NCBI GenBank assembly: GCA_049799955.1
Contig: JBARIW010000068.1
Coordinates: 30,012 to 94,011, forward strand
DNA length: 64,000 nucleotides
Direction: 5' to 3'
DNA from: JBGTFE01 sp049799955
GTDB taxonomy: Bacteria; Acidobacteriota; Blastocatellia; Pyrinomonadales; Pyrinomonadaceae
Positions 8,990-16,671 of the stretch are shown here, in pieces. The notes beneath the pieces were generated by a model. That model was not told the DNA's origin. It did not search any database and was given only the letters and a program-made list of their open reading frames with translations. The position numbers and the translations under genes are program-made. Each line of letters opens with the position of its first letter. Positions within the stretch are counted from its first letter, which is position 1.

Positions 8990-10195
8990 ATGTCTGATTT
9001 CACTCCAGAAGATACATTTCCGCACTCTTTATTGAATGAACCAATAGAAGAACGTCTCAAGTATTTTCAAGAATACTCCGTTGCCCACCCAATAATTGAA
9101 AGTTCTTTCAATAAGTTGCGGCAAACAATATTGTTCCCTTCTGGAAAACAATTGGTTTTTGTAATAGGACCGCCCGGGTCTGGAAAAACATTCCTGCGTA
9201 GATGGATTGAAGACGAAGTAAAGTCCTATTGGGAGCCACAGCAACATACAGATCCAGGAAGAATTCCGGTCGCGTGGATTGAAGTTCCCGCAAAGGATAG
9301 ACTCAAGCCTTCTGTCGGAGATATTTATCTTCGTTTGCTTCGCAGTTTGGAAGAGCCGTTGATTGATAAAAAAATAGTTTACGGCGATGTTACTTTCTAT
9401 CAAACAGACGATAATCAAATTAGAATTGGGACTCACACAACAATCTTTAAATTACGATACGCCTTGGAAAAATGCTGTGAACACAGAAAACCGTTTTTCC
9501 TGGCATTTGACGAAGCCCAGCATTTGATGAATCTTGCTGGTATGTCAATTGAAGAGCTTATGGATTGGCTAAAGTCGCTCGCTAATTTATCGAAAGTGTT
9601 GATTTGTTTATATGGCACATACGAGATGTATGACCTACTGGATTTGAGCGATCAATTGATGCGTCGTAGCAAAATAATTCATCTTAGACGATATGCAAAT
9701 ACGGGTGAAGATTTAATTAACTTCCGAAATACTATTTTATCATTTCAAAATAATTTACCTTTTGAAAAACAATTCGACCTAATGTCTCACTCCGATTATC
9801 TCTATGAGAGAACGGCTGGCTGCGTTGGCAATTTATATGACTGGCTGTTATCAGCCGTAAACATTGCATTACTTAAATCAGGCTCTTTGAAATACCGACA
9901 TCTACGCGAAACAGTTCCTTTTACTTTTCTTCAGGCAAGCAAGATGAATGAAAGCATCCAGGAAGACGAAGATTCTTTCTTCGAAAAAATCGGTAAAGAT
10001 GATGAAATCGAAGATGAAGATAATAAAACCGATAATGAAGATGGTCAGTCAATAAAAAGCCGCGGACAAAATCGCTCGCATAGCAATAATTTAGGTAACA
10101 AAACAAAATCTTCGAAAAGCAAGAGCCAAAAAAAACCGCGATATTCAGTCGGAAAGCGGAATCCGACGCGCGATCCAATCGGAACGGTATCGTAA
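8990..10195 (+). CDS. TnsC-like AAA+ ATPase (transposition regulator)
   Basis: A 401-aa AAA+ protein that bridges target selector and transposase. The Walker A motif GPPGSGKT is at residues 60-67 and Walker B FLAFDEAQH at about 170-178, the DEAQH form typical of TnsC/TniB. The C-terminal 60 residues are low-complexity, first acidic (EDEDNKTDNEDG) then basic, and may tether TnsAB or DNA. It follows tnsAB by 3 nt, and its stop overlaps the start of the first tniQ (TAATG), so the operon is translationally coupled. By analogy with Tn7, ATP-bound TnsC filaments on the target chosen by TniQ/TnsD and activates TnsAB. Confidence 0.92.
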   Translation: MSDFTPEDTFPHSLLNEPIEERLKYFQEYSVAHPIIESSFNKLRQTILFPSGKQLVFVIGPPGSGKTFLRRWIEDEVKSYWEPQQHTDPGRIPVAWIEVPAKDRLKPSVGDIYLRLLRSLEEPLIDKKIVYGDVTFYQTDDNQIRIGTHTTIFKLRYALEKCCEHRKPFFLAFDEAQHLMNLAGMSIEELMDWLKSLANLSKVLICLYGTYEMYDLLDLSDQLMRRSKIIHLRRYANTGEDLINFRNTILSFQNNLPFEKQFDLMSHSDYLYERTAGCVGNLYDWLLSAVNIALLKSGSLKYRHLRETVPFTFLQASKMNESIQEDEDSFFEKIGKDDEIEDEDNKTDNEDGQSIKSRGQNRSHSNNLGNKTKSSKSKSQKKPRYSVGKRNPTRDPIGTVS

Positions 10196-11727
10196 TGAGA
10201 ATGCTTAGTCCATTAAAAAGAATCAACTTTAACTCCCAAGCAAAGGTAGAGAGCAGCCGACTCTATTCTTTGTCTCCAATTGGACTGGGCACTCCAATGG
10301 TTGAAAGTCTTTCCAGTTATATTATCCGATTGGCAGAAGCGCATTGTGTAACAGTAGGTGTTTTAATCGCGCAGGAAATTTCTCCGTTATTAAGAAAAAA
10401 GTATTTAACTCCAGCTCGTAGTCGTAAAGTTAATAGCGGAAGTATGCTTGGAGTTATCAGATCAATAGAGAGCACTGGAGAGACAGCGGTTGCTTGGACT
10501 CAAGCTTTGGGAAAATTAACATTCAGACCAAATCTGCATTTACTAACTATGCTACCGTTCAAACAACTTTTTTCTACAAGAAATTTACTACGAGACAAAC
10601 GTGTTTGGTGTCCATCCTGTTTTGAAGCGCTTAAAATTAATAAAGAAATAACTTATGAGTCTCTTCTATGGAGGTTGGAAGCAGTTATCTTTTGTCCGGT
10701 TCACAAAGTTCGATTAGAGCGCATCTGCAATAACTGTCATAAAGAGAAGCAACCGATTTTAGCTTCAAGTGTGAGAGCAGGATTTTGTTATTACTGTAAA
10801 CAGTGGCTCGGTTATTTAGAAACTCCGAGAGATTGGTCCGATGAGAATGTTCAAATATCGATTTCCAAATCTATCAGTAGGGTTTTAGCGGAAAGCCAAG
10901 ATATAACATCTTTGCAAATGAAGAGAAATATCGCAACTAATATTGATGTTTGCATTAACCATTTTGCGGATGGAAAAATTTCTAGATTTGTCCGACTGAT
11001 AAATACTTCTCCCCGCATAATTAATAATTGGCGCAACAGAACAAATTTATTTCGACTTGATCTATTGGCACAAATTTGCTTAAAGCTCACCCTGCCGTTT
11101 GAACAACTTGTGATGAGTAATATTATAAATCCCAACATATTGAAAAAAAGAGATTTCAGCCCCCTCCCAAGAAAAAGTCATGGTAAAAGAGTTATTGATC
11201 TAACTGCGATGAGGCAATTATTAGAAGTTGCTATTGAAAAAAAATCTAATGTTCCTTCATTAAAACAATTGGCTGAAAATTTTGGTCATGACGTTGGGTG
11301 CTTTAAAAGACACTTTCCTGATCTTTGTTCACAGTTAAAAGAGCATTACAACAACCACAAAGAAATTGAGCGGCATAATTTTTGGGCTAAAATAATATCT
11401 GCATTAAATGAATATCCGCCTCCGTCGGTCGCCGCACTTTCACGACGAGTAAACAGATGCATTCCAACTCTTTATAACTTATTTCCAACGCTATGTCAGG
11501 AAATTACAAGAAATCACAAAGCTTATAAGGAAAAGCTCAGAAAAGCTCAACTATTATTGATTAGTGAAGAAATAAGACAAATAGCTTTTGAACTTCATAA
11601 AAACGGCATTTATCCTTCGCAAAAGCAGGTAGGATGGTTAATGACTAAGCCTGGTCGTATATCTAATAAACCGGCTAGCGATATTCTGCGAAAAATTCAA
11701 CAAATATTATCCATACCAACTGACTGA
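10195..11727 (+). CDS. tniQ: TniQ/TnsD-family target-selection protein 1
   Basis: A 510-aa TniQ-family protein. The N-terminal TniQ signature (SRLYSLSPIGLGTPM...ESLSSY) is followed by two zinc-binding sites: C139-x2-C142 with C167-x2-H170, and C178-x2-C181 with C198-x2-C201. The C-terminal half has two copies of a short helix-turn-helix-like module, about 338-385 (PSLKQLAENFGH...FPDLC) and 396-442 (PPPSVAALSRRV...FPTLC), then a conserved GIYPS tail. TnsD-type proteins use such C-terminal modules to read an attachment site, while TniQ proteins of CRISPR-associated elements are shorter. It overlaps the tnsC stop by one base. Confidence 0.9.
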   Translation: MRMLSPLKRINFNSQAKVESSRLYSLSPIGLGTPMVESLSSYIIRLAEAHCVTVGVLIAQEISPLLRKKYLTPARSRKVNSGSMLGVIRSIESTGETAVAWTQALGKLTFRPNLHLLTMLPFKQLFSTRNLLRDKRVWCPSCFEALKINKEITYESLLWRLEAVIFCPVHKVRLERICNNCHKEKQPILASSVRAGFCYYCKQWLGYLETPRDWSDENVQISISKSISRVLAESQDITSLQMKRNIATNIDVCINHFADGKISRFVRLINTSPRIINNWRNRTNLFRLDLLAQICLKLTLPFEQLVMSNIINPNILKKRDFSPLPRKSHGKRVIDLTAMRQLLEVAIEKKSNVPSLKQLAENFGHDVGCFKRHFPDLCSQLKEHYNNHKEIERHNFWAKIISALNEYPPPSVAALSRRVNRCIPTLYNLFPTLCQEITRNHKAYKEKLRKAQLLLISEEIRQIAFELHKNGIYPSQKQVGWLMTKPGRISNKPASDILRKIQQILSIPTD

Positions 11728-11813
11728 ATTTCCAACGACTAAAAATGATTATTTAGACAGCTAAAATGTCATTAGAAATGCCTTATAGCTTATAAATCAA
11801 ATCTAAGTGTTAT

Positions 11814-13685
11814 ATGCAAAGTCCATATAAGAGAATAATTTTTAAGCAAAAACAGTTGCAACAATCAAGCCGTCTTTACTGCCTAACTCCAATGGGGATT
11901 GAAACTCCTTATATGGAAAGCCTGACAGGTTATGTAGCTCGGCTAGCAGAAAGCCACAATGTTTCAACGGGACAATTATTTGCCAAAGAGTTAGTGCCAA
12001 AGTTGAATCGTCATTATTTGACGGCTAAAGGACAGAGGCAGGACTCGCAAATACTTTTTAGAATTAGAAAATTTATTCAAGCAGTAAATGGTACAAAGAA
12101 AATTGCAACCGACTTTGTTGTGGCACTTGAGAGGCTTACACTACAAAAAAATCTTAAATATTTGACGTTATTGCCTTGGAAAGAAGTCATATCAACCCGA
12201 TTTCTTCTGCGACTCAAACGCGCGTGGTGTCCGCAATGTTTTTATGAAGATAAAGAATCTTCCGGGATAGTTTATGAACATTTACTTTGGGCGATAAAAT
12301 TTGTAATTGTTTGTGTTAAACATAAGCTGCCACTTATTTCAATTTGTCCTTTTTGTAATAAAGAATCGTCTGTTCTCACCCCGAAAGCTCGCCCCGGTCA
12401 TTGTTATCGCTGTGGAAGATGGCTCGGAGCTAAATTTGAAACTACGATTTGCGACTCACCAGCTCAAACTATTAATTATGAAACTGAATTACAAGTTTCA
12501 TCCATAGTCGGGGAATTACTTGTTTTAACTTCCAAATCAAAAAAAACCGTAAAGAATGAAATCTTTAACTATAATTTTTTGTATTGTGCTCAGTCGACGA
12601 CAAACAATAAGTTAAATGCTTTCGGTAGATTTTTGGAAGTAGAAGGTTCTCTTATTCATAAACTTGCTAAGAAAAAGCGGCACGTACAACTTGATAGTCT
12701 AACTAAAATAGTCAAAAACTTAAATATTCCTGTGGAAATGTTATTTTTGCAGAAGTTACCCGCTCAGTGCGTCTTACCTAAAATTCAATTTCCTCGAAAA
12801 CTCGACAGAAACGATAAATTAAAAATATTAAATAAAGCTCTTATAGATCCCCAAACCCCCTCGCTTGACGATCTGGCGCAAGAGCATGGGATTTCATCAA
12901 CAACCGTGTTGCGTAGAGCAAATGCCGAATTGTGTAAGCAGATTACAGCGAGGAATAGGTCAGCCAATCCTCGAAAGCGTCCGCCGCTTAAAAAGCATGA
13001 TACAGAGGCAATTGAAAAAGAACTTTATTTGGCTTTGAAGGAAACACCGCCACCTTTTCTTCGGATAGTAGCAGAAAGGCTAGGTTATACAAATGGTGCT
13101 GCTGTCAGAAATAGGTGTCCGGAACTTAGTAAACAATTAGTTGAGAAGCATTCAAGATACCTTAAGGAACTAAACAAAAAACTTGAAGAGTCGTTAATAA
13201 AAACTCTTAGTGATTTTCCTCCCTTGCCATTACAAACAATTGCAAAGAGGTTAGGATATAAAGATCCTTCCGGTTTTAGCGAACGTTTTCCAGAACTCTG
13301 CCGAGCTATTTCAATTAGGTTTAAGAAATACAATCCTAGATTTGAAATTGTTTCAAAAGCTTTACAGATTGCGCTGACAGAAAATCCACCTCCAACCCTT
13401 GAATCTATTTCAAAAAGCCTAAATGTCTGTAGCAGTTTTTTGTATAAATGCAATTCTGAAATTTGTTATCAAATATCAGAGCGTTATCGGCAATTTACCA
13501 AAAATATGAGTTTGCAGAGGAGAAAAGAGCGACACGAAATGATTAGAAAAATAGTTTTGGATCTTCACTCGAAAGGAATTTATCCCAGTCGAGATAAGGT
13601 TTCTCATCTACTAACCTCATCATTTAATCGCGTACATGACTTAGCATTTTTGATCGAATTAAGAAAATCTTTGGGCATAAATTAA
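11814..13685 (+). CDS. TniQ/TnsD-family target-selection protein 2 (longer paralogue)
   Basis: A 623-aa paralogue of the preceding protein, sharing the N-terminal SRLYCLTPMGIETP signature and the same zinc ligands (C139, C142, C167, H170, C178, C181, C197, C200). Its C-terminus has four rather than two helix-turn-helix-like modules, at about 338-380, 401-447, 458-503 and 514-560, each with the pattern PPP-x-L-x-x-IA-x-RLG...FPELC, then the shared GIYPS tail. An 86-nt gap without clear Shine-Dalgarno separates it from tniQ1. The likely role is TnsD-like recognition of a specific attachment site, with the extra modules lengthening the DNA footprint. It is the gene nearest the element end. Confidence 0.88.
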   Translation: MQSPYKRIIFKQKQLQQSSRLYCLTPMGIETPYMESLTGYVARLAESHNVSTGQLFAKELVPKLNRHYLTAKGQRQDSQILFRIRKFIQAVNGTKKIATDFVVALERLTLQKNLKYLTLLPWKEVISTRFLLRLKRAWCPQCFYEDKESSGIVYEHLLWAIKFVIVCVKHKLPLISICPFCNKESSVLTPKARPGHCYRCGRWLGAKFETTICDSPAQTINYETELQVSSIVGELLVLTSKSKKTVKNEIFNYNFLYCAQSTTNNKLNAFGRFLEVEGSLIHKLAKKKRHVQLDSLTKIVKNLNIPVEMLFLQKLPAQCVLPKIQFPRKLDRNDKLKILNKALIDPQTPSLDDLAQEHGISSTTVLRRANAELCKQITARNRSANPRKRPPLKKHDTEAIEKELYLALKETPPPFLRIVAERLGYTNGAAVRNRCPELSKQLVEKHSRYLKELNKKLEESLIKTLSDFPPLPLQTIAKRLGYKDPSGFSERFPELCRAISIRFKKYNPRFEIVSKALQIALTENPPPTLESISKSLNVCSSFLYKCNSEICYQISERYRQFTKNMSLQRRKERHEMIRKIVLDLHSKGIYPSRDKVSHLLTSSFNRVHDLAFLIELRKSLGIN

Positions 13686-13748
13686 AGCGAGAAATTCTAA
13701 TCTTCTATTAAGCAGTCAAAAATTGTTTTCGAATCTCATTAATGGGAA

Positions 13749-13779
13749 GCATAAGTTTTCCAAAACGGAAAACTTATGC
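13749..13779. repeat. Perfect 13-bp palindrome inside the element's right end
   Basis: GCATAAGTTTTCC (13749-13761) and its exact reverse complement (13767-13779) are separated by 5 bp, ending 11 bp before the proposed terminus at 13790. It may be a pair of inverted TnsB-binding sites or the transcription stop for tniQ2. There is no T-run. Confidence 0.55.
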
Positions 13780-13787
13780 GAAAAAGA

Positions 13788-13790
13788 ACA
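13788..13790. other. Proposed right terminus (ACA) of the Tn7-like element
   Basis: The last three bases before the DUF488 homology resumes are ACA; read inward from the end the element begins TGTTCTTTTTCGC. TGT/ACA ends with a 5-bp target duplication are usual for this transposon family, so the first five flanking bases (GTGTG, 13791-13795) are the predicted duplication. The partner end is not in the window. Confidence 0.5.
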
Positions 13791-14162
13791 GTGTGCGATG
13801 TCCGAAGCGTCGCGCGTTCGCGCTGGGTGCAGTTTAACGGGATGGTTTTGCAGGCAAACTTGCTCGAAAACGGCATTGGTTACGAGCATCTGCCCGAAAC
13901 GGGCGGGAAAATCAAGCCGATTCCCGAAGATTTAAATCGCGGCGTCGAAAGAATTCTGGAAATCTCGGCGGAAATGAAAACCGCGATTATGTGCTCGGAG
14001 TCTTATCCTCTGACCAAACATAAAAGCCCTCGCGCAAATTGTCATCGCGTCGGAATGCTCGCGCCGATGCTGAAAGCGAAAGGCGCATCAAAAATTATTC
14101 ACATTTTGCCGAACGGCGCGTCGATTGAGTTTAACGAATCGGCAGTCGCTTCGATTTGGTGA
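13791..14162 (+). pseudogene. DUF488 family gene, 5' part removed by the element insertion
   Basis: About 124 codons remain, starting at VCDVRSVARSRW, which in DUF488 proteins normally follows an N-terminal strand with a TIGHS-type motif. The rest is intact: HLPETGGK, then MCSESYPL and NCHR, the conserved cysteine/histidine features of the family. The lost first 25-30 residues coincide with the element boundary and the jump in base composition. An ATG inside element DNA (13776) is in frame and could still drive a shortened protein (MRKRT before the native part), but there is no good Shine-Dalgarno. DUF488 function is unknown. Confidence 0.75.
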
Positions 14163-14275
14163 AGAAAGATTAACCGCAAAGACAGAGAGAAGTTTTGTCC
14201 ACAGATAAACACAGACGCACACGGATAAGAAAAAAATTAATTATCTGTGGTTAATTTCCTGCTTCCTTCATATCG
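14161..14275. repeat. Intergenic imperfect palindrome (CACAGATAA type)
   Basis: CCACAGATAA at 14199-14208 pairs with TTATCTGTGG at 14241-14250, with related ACACAG/ACGGATAAG units between. It sits between the convergent DUF488 remnant and the next gene and probably works as a bidirectional transcription stop. Confidence 0.6.
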
Positions 14276-14791
14276 TTATTTCTTCTGTCGAATTGCTTCA
14301 ACCCGCGCCCGAATCATCTCGTCGGTCATTTCGATTCGCGGATTCAAAACATTATCCGCGACGAGCGAAACTGCGGCGCATTTTATCTCGCTTCTGCCTT
14401 TTGCCGTCTGCCACGACGAGGCGGACAGATTTAAATTTTCGGATACGTGAGCGGTGAAATCTTCCAATGTCCGCCAATCGCTCCGGTTTTCGTAAAATAT
14501 CTCGATTTGATAAAGCTTTCGGTCGAAAAATCTAAGGTACAAAGCCCGAACTCCCGGCAAAGTTTGCGGCGCTTTTTTCTCGATAAAATTTTGAAAGAAT
14601 GTGCGTTCGCCGCTTTTTTTGATTTTAATTTTCAAGTCCCGACCTAAAACGCTTTGAGCTTGTTCAGGCGACATTTGCAGTTTGAGATTAAGCAAAACCG
14701 GCGCTGTTTTCGATTCTAAAACGCACAAATCCTGCGCCGCGCCGACCACGTTCAAACACAGAAAAAGCAAAATCAAAACAAGCGGCTTCAT
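14276..14791 (-). CDS. Secreted hypothetical protein
   Basis: About 171 aa from the ATG at 14791, chosen because it begins the signal peptide MKPLVLILLFLCLNVVGAAQ; an upstream in-frame ATG (14827) would put a polar stretch before it. The mature part includes the sequence LNLKLQMSPEQAQSVLGRDL, typical of small periplasmic proteins whose helix-strand unit (MSxEQVxxVLG) resembles the SmpA/BamE-like fold, then a strand-rich region (ALYLRFFDRKLYQIEIFYEN). Function unknown; a BamE-like envelope role is only a structural guess. It is divergent from the AlkA-like gene. Confidence 0.6.
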   Translation of the reverse strand: MKPLVLILLFLCLNVVGAAQDLCVLESKTAPVLLNLKLQMSPEQAQSVLGRDLKIKIKKSGERTFFQNFIEKKAPQTLPGVRALYLRFFDRKLYQIEIFYENRSDWRTLEDFTAHVSENLNLSASSWQTAKGRSEIKCAAVSLVADNVLNPRIEMTDEMIRARVEAIRQKK

Positions 14792-14842
14792 TGTGTTAAT
14801 CTTGTAATTTAATAAATTATTTTGCAATAAGGATTAATAATT

Positions 14843-15457
14843 TTGAAGACACTCAACGAAGAAAATCTCGCCGCCGCGTGCGCGAAACTGGCAAAAACCG
14901 ATGCGGATTTGGCTTTTATATTTCAAACCTACGGCACGCCTCCGCTCTGGAAACGCGAAGCGAATTTTGCCACGCTCATTCATATAATTCTGGAACAACA
15001 GGTTTCGCTCGCGTCGGCGCTTTCGGCTTTTAATAAATTGAAGGAAAAGCTCGGCGAGATTACGCCCGAAGGCGTTTTGGCGTTGACGGATGAAGAATTG
15101 AAAGCGGCATATTTTTCACGCCAGAAAATTGTTTACGCAAGAGAATTGGCGAAAGCGATTCTGGACGGAAGCCTGGATTTGAAATCGCTTGAAAATCTTT
15201 CGGACGCGGAAGTAAAACACGAGCTAAAAAAGATAAAAGGCATCGGCGATTGGACTTCGGATATATATCTTCTGATGGCGATGAGCCGCGCAGACGTAAT
15301 GCCGAAAGGCGATTTGGCGCTGCACGTCGCTTGGAAACGTTTAAAAAATCTCGAACACGCGCCCGGCTCGGAAGAATTCCAAGTTATTGCCGAACGCTGG
15401 AAGCCATTACGCGCCGCGGCGGCAAGACTGCTCTGGCATTTTTATTTGTCCAGATAG
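14843..15457 (+). CDS. DNA-3-methyladenine glycosylase II-like (HhH-GPD) protein
   Basis: A 204-aa HhH-GPD protein that removes alkylated purines in base excision repair. The helix-hairpin-helix is at about 129-148 (KKIKGIGDWTSDIYLLMA), and the catalytic aspartate is D157 in PKGDLAL. It matches the C-terminal catalytic domain of AlkA and lacks the N-terminal domain of E. coli AlkA, as in many short bacterial homologues. The start is TTG at 14843, with AAGGAT about 11 nt upstream; no in-frame ATG is nearby. Monocistronic. Confidence 0.85.
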   Translation: MKTLNEENLAAACAKLAKTDADLAFIFQTYGTPPLWKREANFATLIHIILEQQVSLASALSAFNKLKEKLGEITPEGVLALTDEELKAAYFSRQKIVYARELAKAILDGSLDLKSLENLSDAEVKHELKKIKGIGDWTSDIYLLMAMSRADVMPKGDLALHVAWKRLKNLEHAPGSEEFQVIAERWKPLRAAAARLLWHFYLSR

Positions 15458-15499
15458 CTCAATCTTGCCGCCTTCTGACAGGAAATTATCGATTCAGAT

Positions 15500-16072
15500 T
15501 TATACGCCGTTAAAGCCCGCGTCTCCGGCTGATTTTCCCATATAAAACGGGTGCTGAGAAACAGCCGACTGCAATGCCGCCTGGTCGCTTTTGCTCGGCG
15601 CTTTACCGTTTACCTGAAGCTCTGCCGCGATGCCCCACGCAAGTTTAAACACCGAATCTTTTGACGCATTGTTGCTCGACAGACGTTTGCCGCCTTCGCC
15701 GCGTTTTATTATAAGATATTGACACTGAACGATATACGCGATTGATTCGGAAATAGCCGTCGTCATTTTAGAGTTCGCCACATCGTAAACGGCGTGTGTG
15801 CATTCGTGAATAATCAATGCGTTTTTAACCTCGTCAACCGCCCATGTAAAACCGAGGACAATAGTGTTTGTCGAGTAGTCATACTCAGCCAATCCGTCTT
15901 TTGCCGAGTCGTATTCGACCTTGATTTTACCTCTGTCGATAAATCCGGCTAAAATCGGAAAAGTTTTGGCATCGAAACCGATTCCGCCGAATGAAAAAGA
16001 TTTTATTTTTTGCGCGTCCGCATCTCTCAAATTGCCTGTAACTGTTTTTTTCGCAAGCCATGATTCGCCCAT
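15500..16072 (-). CDS. Small putative zincin with HExxH motif
   Basis: A 190-aa protein of no family I can name. H89-E-C-T-H93 (ALIIHECTHAVYD) is a zinc-metallopeptidase HExxH helix, with E109 in ISESIAYI as a possible third ligand or structural residue. The preceding strand (NTIVLGFTWAVDE) fits the edge strand of a zincin fold. There is no signal peptide, and the N-terminus (MGESWLAKKTVTGNLRDA) is polar. It could be an effector-type or toxin-like peptidase; no obvious partner lies beside it. The motif is clear; the function is open. Confidence 0.55.
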   Translation of the reverse strand: MGESWLAKKTVTGNLRDADAQKIKSFSFGGIGFDAKTFPILAGFIDRGKIKVEYDSAKDGLAEYDYSTNTIVLGFTWAVDEVKNALIIHECTHAVYDVANSKMTTAISESIAYIVQCQYLIIKRGEGGKRLSSNNASKDSVFKLAWGIAAELQVNGKAPSKSDQAALQSAVSQHPFYMGKSAGDAGFNGV

Positions 16073-16203
16073 AATTATTATAATTGCTCCTGTTTTATTA
16101 TTTTTAATTCACTTACCGCTATATATTTATTTCCCTCTCCAAAGGTTTATAGACGAATCATGTGAAGCCTTTTGCTTAGGTTAAATTTTATTTTTTTGCT
16201 CAA

Positions 16204-16413
16204 TTATTCTTTGCTTAACGGGTTCGGAAGTCCGACTCTTGCCGTATCGATTTCCGCCGCGTAGCCGGTAATTATGCCCGCGTCTTCAAGCTTTCTGACT
16301 CGCTCGATGACAGCAGGCGTTGTCAAACCGACGCGGCGACCCGGTTCGGCAAAGCTGATTCGCGCATTAATCTGTAATTCTTTAAGTATTTTCCGGTCAA
16401 TTTCGTCAATCAT
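16204..16413 (-). pseudogene. Lrp/AsnC regulator, truncated after the DNA-binding domain
   Basis: 69 codons match the N-terminal helix-turn-helix of Lrp/AsnC proteins: DEIDRKILKELQINARISF, then RRVGLTTPAVIERVRKLEDA, GIITGY and ARVGLPN. Complete family members have about 150 residues with a C-terminal RAM ligand-binding domain. Here the frame ends right after VGLPNPLSKE, and no RAM sequence was found in the following 130 bp in any frame. It is divergent from the phenylalanine hydroxylase gene; Lrp/AsnC proteins often regulate such a neighbour, so this may be the decayed regulator of the cluster. A surviving DNA-binding-only protein is also possible. Confidence 0.7.
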
Positions 16414-16671
16414 TTTTTTGTCGGAATCGTCTGCGGCAGCGGGCGGGTTGAATTCGAATAAGCAAAATACATTTCATCGTCTGCTGCCGGAAATAATTCC
16501 AAGCTCTTTAAATTTTAAAGCAAAATAGCGAAACAAACCGGGAATCTAAAGAATTTCTATCAAAGAAACGAATTTTATCTATTCAAAATATTTATTGTTT
16601 CGATTACAATAAAGAATTTGTGTAACTAGTAATTTAAAGTAAGCATCGAATTGAAAAGGAGAATTAAAAAA

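Larger units (their letters stand above)
1..13790. mobile_element. AT-rich Tn7-like island, left end outside window
   Basis: Everything left of about 13790 is visibly more AT-rich than the DNA to its right. It carries a complete Tn7-type core (fused TnsAB, TnsC, two TniQ/TnsD proteins) plus regulators and defence-like genes. The right boundary is placed at 13790 because the DUF488 coding homology starts abruptly at 13791 (VCDVRS) and the preceding bases are ACA, the terminal trinucleotide usual for Tn7-like right ends. No left end or N-terminal DUF488 half was seen, so the left boundary, total length and full cargo are unknown. The tns genes read toward the visible end. Seen: genes and junction. 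Inferred: that all genes from 1 to 13790 belong to one element. Confidence 0.65.

Noticed and set aside
13723..13935. Overlapping plus-strand frame across the element/DUF488 junction
   Set aside because: It runs out of frame with the DUF488 homology and has no Shine-Dalgarno or family match.
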